From Anaerolineales bacterium (GTDB taxonomy: Bacteria > Chloroflexota > Anaerolineae > Anaerolineales > Villigracilaceae): a DNA stretch of 47,960 nucleotides. Made by a program: the position numbers and the translations under genes. Of the stretch, positions 34,541 to 43,420 are shown piece after piece (within the stretch, counting starts at the first letter, position 1; the number at the start of each line of letters is the position of its first letter). Where the stretch lies: contig JADGEO010000027.1 in assembly GCA_016744335.1 (NCBI GenBank), forward strand, positions 1 through 47,960, given 5' to 3'. The notes under the pieces are model-generated. The model ran no database searches. It was not told where the DNA came from and was given only the letters and a program-made list of their open reading frames with translations.

Positions 34541-35824
34541 ATGTGGGACTTATTAGAGTTAGTTTTAGACAACTTGGAAATAAAGAGTAAAGAAACTGTG
34601 GCATTGAAGAATGAAATAAAGAATCTTCGAGGCAATCAGGACGAAGCTAAGGTTGTTCTAAGTAGGCTTAAAGCAGAAGCTAAGTTAAATAATTGTACAA
34701 CCTGTGATAGCCGTCATTTCAGTTCTTTTTTTCGTGTTTGTATTTACTATGAACTGGGGGAATTTGTTCAAATGCAACGGTACGCCAAGAGAGCGATTAG
34801 GGATTTCAATCTTATTGGGGCGAAATGGAATGAACTCTTTGCTCATTGGGTGTATGGAGAAAGTTACCTGCTTTTTAACCGCAAGATGCCTGCACGTCGA
34901 AAGCTGAAATATACGGTTGAGAAGTTTGAACGAATGGCAAAAAAATATCGTAGAGAGAATCAATATGAAAGACGTGATGAGTGTTATGGTTTCATTGAGA
35001 GAATTGAAGATCAATTAGTAGGTGATGTGCTGAATGTTCGGGATGATGTAAATTTGATATTTGAGCAAAAGATTGTGCATCAATCTCCTCCTCCTTTTTT
35101 TTCTTCCCTTTCGCGTTGGAAACGAAGTCAATTGATTTTTCCAACACAGAGCCAAATCCGTGCTGGCGCAGAAGGTGATTTCATCTTTGAGAGCCAGCCT
35201 AATCTTGATGCTATTCTTGAAGAATTGACTTTCAACGAAATCCCTCATCAATTTTACAATCTTCGAGAAGAAGGAAACCCTATTGTTCTTAATCCAAGGG
35301 TATATAGATGGTTTCGAGTAGATGGGGATAGTATGAATCAGGCTACGCTAATTCCTATTATGAATAATGATTATGTTCTAGCCATTGATCTTAATTTGAG
35401 TAATTTTGGTTTTCGATTTGGAGATATAATAATTGCCGCGTTAGATAATCCAGTTCAAGGCGAAAGAGCTGGTGTAATAAAAAGATATGCTTCTGAAGGG
35501 TTAGTTTCTGAAAGCTCAAACGATTACGAAATAATTTCTTTAGATGAAGTAAATATACGCGGAGTTGTCATTGCTGTTGCAAAACCTATCCTTAAATCTG
35601 CGTTATCAAATTTAGATGATAATGAACATGCGGTTGCTAAAGAAGTTCAAGTAGATGAGACAGAAGAAATTGGGGTGCTTTACGAAGATTTGCTAGTAAA
35701 AGTTTTTTATGACCACGCTACAGTTAAGCGTTTGATTCAATATGAAAAAAAGAGAACACCAAGTGCTTCCCCTAAAGAGTTGCTAAAAAATGCAATAGAC
35801 CGTTGGATACGCGATAATCGTTAA
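34541..35824 (+). CDS. TPR-like protein with LexA-type (S24) peptidase domain
   Basis: This protein has 427 residues. The N-terminal 170 are helical and TPR-like (CIYYELGEFVQMQRYAKRAI; HWVYGESYLLFNRKMPARRK), with a CTTC pair at 52-55. A LexA/UmuD-type S24 domain follows. Nucleophile Ser264 lies in VDGDSM, catalytic Lys314 in GVIKRY, and an Ala-Gly pair (208-209, IRAGAEGD) sits where LexA-like proteins cut themselves. No DNA-binding helix-turn-helix is seen. Self-cleavage could release the TPR part as a stress signal; this is inferred. GGGGAGAG precedes the start. Confidence 0.75.
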   Translation: MWDLLELVLDNLEIKSKETVALKNEIKNLRGNQDEAKVVLSRLKAEAKLNNCTTCDSRHFSSFFRVCIYYELGEFVQMQRYAKRAIRDFNLIGAKWNELFAHWVYGESYLLFNRKMPARRKLKYTVEKFERMAKKYRRENQYERRDECYGFIERIEDQLVGDVLNVRDDVNLIFEQKIVHQSPPPFFSSLSRWKRSQLIFPTQSQIRAGAEGDFIFESQPNLDAILEELTFNEIPHQFYNLREEGNPIVLNPRVYRWFRVDGDSMNQATLIPIMNNDYVLAIDLNLSNFGFRFGDIIIAALDNPVQGERAGVIKRYASEGLVSESSNDYEIISLDEVNIRGVVIAVAKPILKSALSNLDDNEHAVAKEVQVDETEEIGVLYEDLLVKVFYDHATVKRLIQYEKKRTPSASPKELLKNAIDRWIRDNR

Positions 35825-35844
35825 ATTTAGAATAAAAGGAATCT

Positions 35845-36771
35845 ATGAAACTCCCCCACACCATCCTCTCCCCCAAAATCACCCGCGCCCTCGAGCTTTC
35901 TCAGGCTGTCGTTGCGCTAGAGTCAACCGTTATCACCCACGGATTACCCATCCCGCAGAATATGGAATTAGCCCGCGATATGGAAGCGAAAGTGCATGAG
36001 CAGGGGGCTGTTCCAGCTACCGTTGCGCTTTTGGATGGAAAAATTCGCGTTGGCATTAATGATGATGAATTAGTAAGGTTGGCAAATGCCAAAGACCCCG
36101 TTAAGGTCTCTCGGCGGGATTTTGCCAAGGCTATCATTAAAAAGCTCGATGGCGGCACAACTGTAGCAGGGACGATGCTCGCCGCCTCTCAAGTTGGGAT
36201 TCGCACCTTCGCTACAGGCGGAATCGGCGGTGTTCATCGCGAGGGGCACATGGATATATCCACCGATTTAGAAGCACTCTCTGATACGCCCATGATTGTA
36301 GTTTGTGCGGGTGCGAAATCCATCCTAGATTTGCCTGCCACATTGGAATATCTTGAAACGAAGGCAGTGCCAGTTGTTGGCTATCAGACAGATGAATTTC
36401 CAGCATTTTTTTCACGTAAGAGTGGATTGAATGTGAGTGTGCGCCTAGATTCCCCTGAAGAAATTGTAGCTTTCGCCAAGGCGCATTGGGATTTGGGATT
36501 AAAGAGCGCAATTTTGGTTACAAACCCTATTCCCGAAGAGTATTCCTTGCCAGATGATTTTATTAACCCTATTATTAAGCAGGCTTCGCAAGATGCGCAA
36601 GATAGGGGGATTCACGGACAAGCGTTGACACCCTTTTTATTAGCTAGGATTAATGAGTTGAGCGAGGGGCGTTCTTTGCGTTCAAATTTGGTTTTGCTAC
36701 ATAATAATGCGACTTTGGCGGCGCGGATCGCTAAAGTTTTAGTCAGTGGACAGAGGCGCAAGAATGTCTAG
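35845..36771 (+). CDS. psuG: Pseudouridine-5'-phosphate glycosidase
   Basis: This 308-residue enzyme cleaves pseudouridine 5'-phosphate to uracil and ribose 5-phosphate in nucleoside salvage. Family signatures are ALESTVITHGLPIPQN, TVALLDGKIRVG, GGTTVAGTMLAA, FATGGIGGVHR, CAGAKSILDLPATLEYLET (holding the catalytic Lys) and GYQTDEFPAFF. Length is normal. AAAAGGAATCT precedes the ATG. It follows the S24 gene by 20 bases in the same direction but is functionally unrelated. No psuK kinase gene is adjacent. Confidence 0.95.
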   Translation: MKLPHTILSPKITRALELSQAVVALESTVITHGLPIPQNMELARDMEAKVHEQGAVPATVALLDGKIRVGINDDELVRLANAKDPVKVSRRDFAKAIIKKLDGGTTVAGTMLAASQVGIRTFATGGIGGVHREGHMDISTDLEALSDTPMIVVCAGAKSILDLPATLEYLETKAVPVVGYQTDEFPAFFSRKSGLNVSVRLDSPEEIVAFAKAHWDLGLKSAILVTNPIPEEYSLPDDFINPIIKQASQDAQDRGIHGQALTPFLLARINELSEGRSLRSNLVLLHNNATLAARIAKVLVSGQRRKNV

Positions 36772-36820
36772 GATTTTCTGATCAAATAAGATAAAGTGGA
36801 TAAAAAACATCATAGTGTGG

Positions 36821-36838
36821 TAGGATATTCCTATCCTA
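36821..36838 (+). promoter_or_regulatory. Inverted repeat upstream of the selenoprotein gene
   Basis: TAGGATA-TTCC-TATCCTA is a perfect dyad ending 22 bases before the TTG start. TGGTAGGAT at its left edge could be an extended -10 box. An operator or 5'-UTR hairpin is possible. Confidence 0.35.
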
Positions 36839-36860
36839 ACTATTTATGAAGGAGGACGAC

Positions 36861-37421
36861 TTGAATCGATCCGTTTTATTGACTTTGGGTTTGCTGGGTG
36901 TTCTAATACTTTCAGCTTGTACCCCGACCACCTCTGCTCCCTTGCCTGCTGAGACCGTAGCTCCGCAACCAGCTACGCAAGAACCAGCTGTGCCCGAGCC
37001 TTTGCCAAGCGAAGTGAGTGAGGTGGTGCCTACTACTATTCCTGTTGAGACCGAACCGCCAACAGAAGAGGTTGTTATTCAGCCAACTTCTCGTGGTGAT
37101 GAGCTTGAAGCTACAGACCCCACGACCGTTAATATAGCGAATGGAGAACCGCAATTGATTGAATTCTTCGCCTTTTGGTGAGGGACTTGCCGCTCTATGG
37201 CGCCCGTGGTACACGGGCTTGAAGCAAAGTATTCAGAAGAAATTGGTTTCTCTTTTTTAGATATTGAAGATGCACAAAATGCTAATTTAATGAAGGAGTT
37301 TGGCTTTCGCTACCAGCCGATGTTCGTCCTTGTAGATGGAGAAGGCACGCCAGTTAAAACTTGGTTTGGTGCAGTCTCCGTAGATGATTTCGAAGCTGAG
37401 TTCGCTAAAGTAACTAATTAG
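36861..37421 (+). CDS. Thioredoxin-like lipoprotein with selenocysteine (UGA at 37179)
   Basis: This is read as 186 residues through an in-frame UGA (37179-37181, residue 107) that stands exactly at the first active-site Cys. The motif is F-W-U-G-T-C-R, with Cys110 conserved. Downstream lie the thioredoxin elements SMAPVVHGLEAKY, FLDIEDAQN, the cis-Pro in RYQPMFVLVDGEG, and DFEAEFAK. A TTG start at 36861 is preferred: AAGGAGG lies six bases upstream, and it gives a lipoprotein signal peptide (NRSVLLTLGLLG.., lipobox LSAC, Cys20). The ATG at 36846 would put the ribosome-binding site inside the gene. A Pro/Thr-rich linker follows Cys20. It is probably a surface-anchored thiol or peroxide redox protein. 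Confidence 0.82.
37202..37218 (+). promoter_or_regulatory. Candidate bacterial SECIS hairpin
   Basis: GCCCGTG-GTA-CACGGGC forms a perfect 7-bp stem 20 bases after the UGA. If the last pair opens, the loop is GGTAC, with the GGU that SelB-binding SECIS loops often carry. The loop lies about 27 bases from the UGA, within the usual bacterial range. Confidence 0.6.
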
Positions 37422-37438
37422 CCCCTGTCTTTAAAAAG

Positions 37439-37474
37439 AAAAGCCGCCAATCAAATGATTGACGGCTTTTTTGT
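37439..37474. terminator. Terminator between selenoprotein and minus-strand genes
   Basis: AAGCCG-C-CAATCA pairs with TGATTG-A-CGGCTT around two bases, followed by a T-run on the plus strand and an A-run on the other side. It separates convergent genes. Confidence 0.85.
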
Positions 37475-37475
37475 T

Positions 37476-37646
37476 TTAATTTCTGTTTTTATAGGAAAAT
37501 CCTAAAAGTAACAGACCAATGATATTGGCAATTGTAAAAAGTAGCGTAGCAGACCTTCCCCATCTAAAGAGCAACTCGTTGAGCAAAAGACCCAGTGTGC
37601 CAACAATTAATAATCCAAAAGCAATTCTTATTCGGTTTTTACTCAT
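37476..37646 (-). CDS. Small two-helix membrane protein
   Basis: This encodes 56 residues from the ATG at 37646 (MSKNRIRIAFG), preceded by AAAGGAAAAG. It has two hydrophobic helices (about 7-22 and 31-49) joined by ELLFRWGRS, and a basic end (YKNRN). It lies 50 bases downstream of the aminotransferase gene, possibly on the same transcript. No family is recognised. Confidence 0.5.
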   Translation of the reverse strand: MSKNRIRIAFGLLIVGTLGLLLNELLFRWGRSATLLFTIANIIGLLLLGFSYKNRN

Positions 37647-37695
37647 GCGTTCTTTTCCTTTATCTCGCATTATAAAGGGCGGCATGAATATAGTG

Positions 37696-39123
37696 TTACG
37701 CGTTCACATAATTATTATGAAATGCCACCCAGCGCGGCAAAACATCTTCTAGTTGTTCTTTTGATGGCAAAAAGGCAATGCGTAAATGGTTTTTTAGCCC
37801 AAATCCAGAACCATTCACTACACATAAGCCTGTCTCTTCGAGAAGAGCCATGCAATAATCAAAATCATCTGTACCTTCAGGCAATTTATTTAAACGGGGG
37901 AAAAGGTACATCGCACCCGTTTTTCCAAAAGCCTCTAAGCCATCCATTTTCTCAAAAGCCTCGCGCACTATAATTGCTTTTTCATAAAGGTTTTTGAGTA
38001 CTTTTTCTTTTTCTGCCAAGAATTTTTCTTGTACCCCGCCGCTTTCTTTTGGTGGGCTAACCATTAGATAGGTCATAATTTGCCCTACAGAATTTGAGCA
38101 TAAACTTACCGAAGCCTGTTTAAGCAGTAAATCTATAAAACTTATTTCTGTGCCTGCAATTTGGGGCGGGTTACGCACTTCGAGATAGCCGCCACGGTGC
38201 CCACATTCGCCGTAAAAACCTTTTGAAATACTGTGTAGACTAAAAAGAGGCACACTTTTTAGCTCGCCAAGAGCCTTCGCAAAAGAGATAAATTCTCCTC
38301 CATAAAGATTTTCTTGATAAACCTCATCGGCAATAATAGCTATGCCATGTGCTGACGCAAACGCTATCACCTCATGCACACTAGATTTATCTAAAATTGC
38401 ACCAGTTGGGTTGCCAGGGTTGATGACCACAATAGCCTTGATATTAACGCCCTTCGCTATGGCTTGCGTGTAGGCGTTTTCTAGTGCTGTACGGTTTAAC
38501 GCCCAATTTTTTTCTTCGTCGGGGTAATAGTTCACTTGCACGCCGCCGAACATTTTAATAGATGCTGAATAAAGCGGATATTGCGGGATAGGTATCATCA
38601 CGCCATCATTTTCTTCGGCAATGAGTAAATCTAAAACGCGTTTTGCGCCATCACTGGCACCGTTGGTAAGAAAAATATCATCTGGTTTTGCCGCTAAATC
38701 GCTTTTTTGGGAAAAACAATCCCGCCTATTAATAAAATCAGCAATGGCTTCTCGCACAAAAAGGTAGCCTTTGCTTTCGGTATATGCGCCCAGCCCGCTC
38801 CCCGTTTTTGTTAAAATTTTCTCACTTAGGCTCAAAATTTCTTCTGAAATAAAGTCGTCATAGCGCAAATCACTGGCGGGGGATTCTTCAAAAATCTCTT
38901 TTAGTTCACGTTCTCTCGCAATTTTGGTTGGCTCTTCAACGAGACTAATTACTTGCCGATAATAACTTAGCGGCTGTTGCCCCAATGCTTGTGGATTGCC
39001 GATATTGCAAAAAATGATGTTTTCTCCTGCCTGTTTGAGTTTCGCCGCCCGCTGAGGGATAGGTCCCCGAACGGCATATTCCATTTCTAAGATGTTTGGA
39101 TTGACATGAAAAGTTGTAACCAT
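37696..39123 (-). CDS. Alanine aminotransferase-type PLP enzyme
   Basis: This is a 475-residue class I aminotransferase from the ATG at 39123 (AAAGGAAAT upstream). A longer frame from 39240 reads through non-conserved, repeat-like sequence. NIGNPQALGQQPLSYYRQV near the start and SISKGFYGECGHRGGY around the PLP-binding Lys match the eukaryotic-type alanine aminotransferase family. NPGNPTGA and DEVYQEN are the usual class I motifs. It interconverts alanine and pyruvate with glutamate/2-oxoglutarate. Confidence 0.9.
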   Translation of the reverse strand: MVTTFHVNPNILEMEYAVRGPIPQRAAKLKQAGENIIFCNIGNPQALGQQPLSYYRQVISLVEEPTKIARERELKEIFEESPASDLRYDDFISEEILSLSEKILTKTGSGLGAYTESKGYLFVREAIADFINRRDCFSQKSDLAAKPDDIFLTNGASDGAKRVLDLLIAEENDGVMIPIPQYPLYSASIKMFGGVQVNYYPDEEKNWALNRTALENAYTQAIAKGVNIKAIVVINPGNPTGAILDKSSVHEVIAFASAHGIAIIADEVYQENLYGGEFISFAKALGELKSVPLFSLHSISKGFYGECGHRGGYLEVRNPPQIAGTEISFIDLLLKQASVSLCSNSVGQIMTYLMVSPPKESGGVQEKFLAEKEKVLKNLYEKAIIVREAFEKMDGLEAFGKTGAMYLFPRLNKLPEGTDDFDYCMALLEETGLCVVNGSGFGLKNHLRIAFLPSKEQLEDVLPRWVAFHNNYVNA

Positions 39124-39324
39124 AAAATGATTTCCTTTTTGGGGGCGGGATGGGGGATAACGCGCCGCAACACGCGTGAATTTGAACTTGAGTGCCGAAT
39201 TTGAGCTTGAGGCATGGCGTGGGGCTGTTAGTTGGCACAAATCTTCATGCTAAAAGATGCGAGCTGAGGGCACTCATGCACAAGGTCACGCGCATGTTGT
39301 GTTTTTCATCCAAAAAAATATTTT

Positions 39325-42300
39325 TTAGGATTTGTCTTCTTGCGGTTGGACGATTGGCACCTGTAAATGGAAAGTGCTTCCTACGCCCTCTTCACTCTCT
39401 ACCCAAACGCGACCGCCGTGTTTTTCGGCAATAGAGCGGACGATGGCAAGCCCAAGTCCGGTGCCTTGTTGGGTACGTGCCTCACGTTGGGGACTACGGA
39501 AGAATTTTTCAAAAAGATGTTCTTTAGCTTCTTCGCTAATGCCTATACCGCTATCTTGAATTTCAAAGATTATATCTTTTGCCGATGCTATAGCACGAAC
39601 ATTGACTTGCTCTTCTTTCGGTGTATATTTGAGTGCATTTTCGACTAGATTATAAATGGCTTGTTGAAGTAAATCTTTATCGGCTTCGATTAATAGGGGT
39701 AGATTGGGTGCGGTATTTAATGAAAAATCGATTTTTTTCTCACTGGCTTTTAGCTGTAGCGAGCTGATTACATCATCTAAAATATCAAGTACGGGGACTT
39801 TTTCAACTTCTAAGCCAACACCGAGTTCGATGCGACCGAGATCAAGAAGGTTGTTAACGAGCCGTGACATATTCTCTACGCCAGTGATGATTTTGCCTAC
39901 ATAACTTTGTTGCTGGTCATTGAGGTCGCCTGCCATCTCCATCATGGTTGCATAGCCGCGCATTAATGTTAGCGGAGAGCGAAGGTCGTGGCTAACGGTG
40001 GCGACAAATTCTGATTTTAGGGTATCTAATTCTTTGAAGTGTGTAACATCTCGTAAAATACAAACGCGTCCGATTGTTTGGTTTTCAGCGATAACGGAGG
40101 AGGCTGTTGCTAGGAAAGTTTTTCCGTTATCAAGATCTATTTCTACGGGTTCTTTAGCGGGAGAAGAGACTTTTAGTAGTTCGATTAACTCAGTATGATG
40201 AAGGATTTTATCTATGGGCGTTAGCGTGCTGTTTTCTTCTATGCCTGGCACTTTCCGCGCGGCGGGATTTGCTAAAAGGAGCCTGTCTTTGTGGTCTGTT
40301 ACCAAGACGGGGTCGGAAGTTGAATCGAGAATAGAAGCAAGTTGTTGCCTGCCAACCTCTACGCTTAAGAAAAGGTGTGCATTTGCGGCGGCGAGGGCGG
40401 CTTGTCCGCCTAGCGTGGTGATGAAGCGGATATCGGCTTCGGTAAAAAGTTTAGGCTCGGCATACGCCGCCCATAAAATACCATAAACACGTTTTTCATT
40501 ACGCAATACAAGTGCAAAAAGTGCGGCGGGATTAGGGCGTGTTTCACTGAGTTGTAACCCGCCTCTTGAACGAGACAGGTTGGGAAGAATAAGTTGACCT
40601 CGTTCACGAATCGCTTCAAAAATCTCTACATCAAGATGTGCATATTCACCTCTGGTATTTTCTATGGCAAAACGTGTGGGCATCTCTGTCATAGAGTCGG
40701 GGGCTATATCAGGAGAGAGAACAACCTGCACTGTATCTGCTCCTGTAGATTTGATTGCCTCCAGCACAGGTTCGAAGATGTTTTTCATTTCGAGGCTAGA
40801 AGCAATACTCTGACTAACAACGAGCAGACGATTTAGCTCCTCAAGGCGATCTTTGAGGCTAACGCGCATTTGTTCAAAAGCGCGCCCTAGTTGCCCCACC
40901 TCATCTGTACCAGAGACTTCAAGTGTATGGTCGAGCTTTCCTTGAGCTATGCGCCCTGCTTCGTTGGCAAGATTTTCTAAAGAGCCAGAGATAATTCTCA
41001 AGCCAAAACGCAATAAAATAAGGGCGATAAGGGTTAAGACGAGAAGTAATACAGAGAGTGGTGCGGCAATTTTTAGCGCAAGTTGTTGCACTTCACTTGC
41101 TGGCACTTTTAGCACTATTGCCCACGGACGTCCCAATACGGGTTGATAATAAACCAACTCACGAATGCCTGTAGATGATGTGCCTTCGTAGAATTCTGCT
41201 TCGCTACCATGCTCCCCCTCGTAATACGTCATAATTGAATTTTGGTTAGAGTGATAAAGAATATAATTATTTTCATCAATTAAAAGCCCTTCGCCTTCAA
41301 CAGAAGCCATGCTGTCCAGGCTATTGAGTATTGGGCGCATAATTGGGTTTGTTTGCAAATCGGTACGCCCGATTAATACGCGGGTAAGGGTGGGGTCTTC
41401 ATTGGGAATAGTAAAGAGAAATGAGATACGAGTAGTATCTTCGAGCGTAAGAGGTGGAATAGTGTAAATCTGCGTCAGGATACCGCCAGAAGCAAGCTCT
41501 ATCCCCATTTTCTCTTCAGGAAAAAGTTGTCGGGAGCTTTCTGTAGAGGGCGGGTATTCACTAAGAATATCTTCTGAATCGTTTACAAGAAGAAATTGAT
41601 TATAGTAGGTTACAAGTCGGATTCTATCCTCTAAAAACTGGGCGAGTTCCTCACGATCATCAGAGAGTAGTTCTGGGGATTCTGTAAGTTGAACACCTAG
41701 ATTTTGCCCTGTTTCTAAAAAGAAAGGAACACTTTCTGAGGTAACTTGCGCCGTATTTTCAAGGCGTTCTTCGAGCATTAGATGCGCAGATTGTCCTGCA
41801 ACAACCCAAACCCCAACTAGTAAGGAGAGTAAAAGTACAGCAATAAGTGTGCCCATTCCTACTAAGAAACGAGTTTCTATACGTTCTTCAGATGGAGAGG
41901 GTTTTAGAGCCCGATTTCGTTTCCATGCTTTGGGGGAGATAATGGCTAAAATCTGTGCAATTACCCCACTAAATAATAATTCTCCTGCCATAGCAAGAGT
42001 TGCCGAAGCGGTATTATTGATGGCAAAATCAAGCCTTGTTGTCACTTCGGGGTGCGTAGCACTGAAAAATACACCAAGTAAATAAAGTATGCTAAAGATG
42101 GGCAAAAGAGCCAGCGATGCAAGGATTGGCTGGCGCAAAGCCTTATACATAAAAGTACGGTAGCGTTGCCCTACTGCTATACTGAAGAGCATTGCTAAAA
42201 TACCAAATTGCAGTGGTGTAAAGATAGTATGTGTATCAAAAGGTGCGCGAATCAATCCTGCTACTGCGCCTAAAGCAAACGCGGCTAAAGGCTCTATCGT

Positions 42301-42618
42301 TCCTCCAGCTATCATCCAGCTGAGTGCGCCGAAAACCATTAATGCCGCACCAGGAGATTCAAGCGGAATGCCAGGCCACGACATCAAAGAAGGTGTTTTA
42401 ATATAAATTCCGATAAATGAATTGCCGAAAAATGTTAATAAAAGAAGCCCACCAAATGTTAACCAAGTGCGGATTTCCCAAAGCACTCGATATTCTTGGT
42501 TGTTTTTATATAGCCAAAATACTGTCTCTACAAGCAATACAAAGAAAGCCCAGCCAAGTAGATTGGGAAAATTAATGAAAGGGAGGGCGGTAAAGAGCGT
42601 GCTAATAAATCTTGGCAT
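39325..42618 (-). CDS. Large multi-domain sensor histidine kinase
   Basis: This 1,097-residue protein has an N-terminal membrane region of about six helices (to 230) and a further helix at 251-273. An extracellular Cache-like sensor spans about 280-500, and a helix lies at 517-540. HAMP (540-595), GAF (about 600-750) and PAS (about 755-860) domains follow. The HisKA domain has H877 in SHDLRSPLT, and the HATPase domain has NLVENALKYTP, DSGIGI and GTGLGLAIVRS. No response regulator is adjacent, so the partner is unknown. Two membrane sensor modules in one protein suggest it reads an envelope or extracellular signal. Confidence 0.92.
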   Translation of the reverse strand: MPRFISTLFTALPFINFPNLLGWAFFVLLVETVFWLYKNNQEYRVLWEIRTWLTFGGLLLLTFFGNSFIGIYIKTPSLMSWPGIPLESPGAALMVFGALSWMIAGGTIEPLAAFALGAVAGLIRAPFDTHTIFTPLQFGILAMLFSIAVGQRYRTFMYKALRQPILASLALLPIFSILYLLGVFFSATHPEVTTRLDFAINNTASATLAMAGELLFSGVIAQILAIISPKAWKRNRALKPSPSEERIETRFLVGMGTLIAVLLLSLLVGVWVVAGQSAHLMLEERLENTAQVTSESVPFFLETGQNLGVQLTESPELLSDDREELAQFLEDRIRLVTYYNQFLLVNDSEDILSEYPPSTESSRQLFPEEKMGIELASGGILTQIYTIPPLTLEDTTRISFLFTIPNEDPTLTRVLIGRTDLQTNPIMRPILNSLDSMASVEGEGLLIDENNYILYHSNQNSIMTYYEGEHGSEAEFYEGTSSTGIRELVYYQPVLGRPWAIVLKVPASEVQQLALKIAAPLSVLLLVLTLIALILLRFGLRIISGSLENLANEAGRIAQGKLDHTLEVSGTDEVGQLGRAFEQMRVSLKDRLEELNRLLVVSQSIASSLEMKNIFEPVLEAIKSTGADTVQVVLSPDIAPDSMTEMPTRFAIENTRGEYAHLDVEIFEAIRERGQLILPNLSRSRGGLQLSETRPNPAALFALVLRNEKRVYGILWAAYAEPKLFTEADIRFITTLGGQAALAAANAHLFLSVEVGRQQLASILDSTSDPVLVTDHKDRLLLANPAARKVPGIEENSTLTPIDKILHHTELIELLKVSSPAKEPVEIDLDNGKTFLATASSVIAENQTIGRVCILRDVTHFKELDTLKSEFVATVSHDLRSPLTLMRGYATMMEMAGDLNDQQQSYVGKIITGVENMSRLVNNLLDLGRIELGVGLEVEKVPVLDILDDVISSLQLKASEKKIDFSLNTAPNLPLLIEADKDLLQQAIYNLVENALKYTPKEEQVNVRAIASAKDIIFEIQDSGIGISEEAKEHLFEKFFRSPQREARTQQGTGLGLAIVRSIAEKHGGRVWVESEEGVGSTFHLQVPIVQPQEDKS

Positions 42619-42626
42619 AATTGTCT

Positions 42627-43295
42627 TTAGCGGGTGTTTAGGGCTAGGATTTTTTCTATAACTTGGTTAATATCTAAGTTATCAGAATCGATAATCACCG
42701 CGTCATCTGCGGGACGAAGGGGAGAGAGTGCGCGCGTGCTGTCAACGTGATCTCGTTCTTTGACTTTTGTGAGAATTTCGGCATAGTCTGCGTCCTCACC
42801 GCGCGCTATAATCTCATCATACCGTCTTTTGGCTCGTTCTTCAGCAGAGGCATCGAGATAAACCTTTAGATTCGCTTCGGGGATAACCACCGTACCAATA
42901 TCGCGCCCAACCATAACCACTTTACCGCGTAGACCAATTCGGCGTTGTTGTTCGCTTAGTGCGGCGCGCACCCCAGCATAGGATGCAACTGCGCTAACAT
43001 TTGCATCTACTTCTGGTTTACGACATGCCCAAGTGATGTCTTCCCCTTCAACAACTACATCAGAAGAGCGACCATCATCTGTTGATGGGGGCTGTACGTC
43101 AATGGGTATATCTTTTGCAATTGCGCTAACTGCGCCCTCGTCTGAGATATTTACCTTGTGTTTAAGAGCTGTCCACGTTACGGCGCGGTACATTACACCA
43201 GTATCAAAAAAAAGATAGCCAAGAGCATTGGCTACTTTAGAGCCTACAGTCGATTTGCCCGACGCGGCGGGTCCGTCTATTGCGATTGTGTTCAT
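42627..43295 (-). CDS. cmk: Cytidylate kinase
   Basis: This 222-residue kinase phosphorylates CMP and dCMP. The P-loop GPAASGKST is at residues 8-16. DTGVMYRAVT, the NMP-binding insert, GRDIGTVVIPEA and RDHVDSTRALSPL are all typical. The gene lies nine bases upstream of the sensor-kinase gene in the same direction. The 125 bases before it hold short quasi-repeats (TTCAAAGGTTCAAAAGAG...) and no gene. Confidence 0.95.
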   Translation of the reverse strand: MNTIAIDGPAASGKSTVGSKVANALGYLFFDTGVMYRAVTWTALKHKVNISDEGAVSAIAKDIPIDVQPPSTDDGRSSDVVVEGEDITWACRKPEVDANVSAVASYAGVRAALSEQQRRIGLRGKVVMVGRDIGTVVIPEANLKVYLDASAEERAKRRYDEIIARGEDADYAEILTKVKERDHVDSTRALSPLRPADDAVIIDSDNLDINQVIEKILALNTR

Positions 43296-43420
43296 AGGGT
43301 TTAATGTTGAAGGTTTGAATGTTCAAAGGTTCAAAAGAGCAAAGGTTTAGAAGAGCAAAGGGGGGCAATCGGTTCTCCTGATTACCTAATTCCTTATTAC
43401 TAGGTTTACTGTTCCCTGTT

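Noticed and set aside
37179..37181. UGA as a nonsense mutation making a pseudogene
   Set aside because: It falls exactly on the catalytic Cys codon, both sides are otherwise intact, the lipoprotein start is well formed, and a hairpin lies at SECIS distance.
39124..39240. N-terminal extension of the aminotransferase
   Set aside because: The extra 39 residues are repeat-like, and the ATG at 39123 has a ribosome-binding site and matches the family start.
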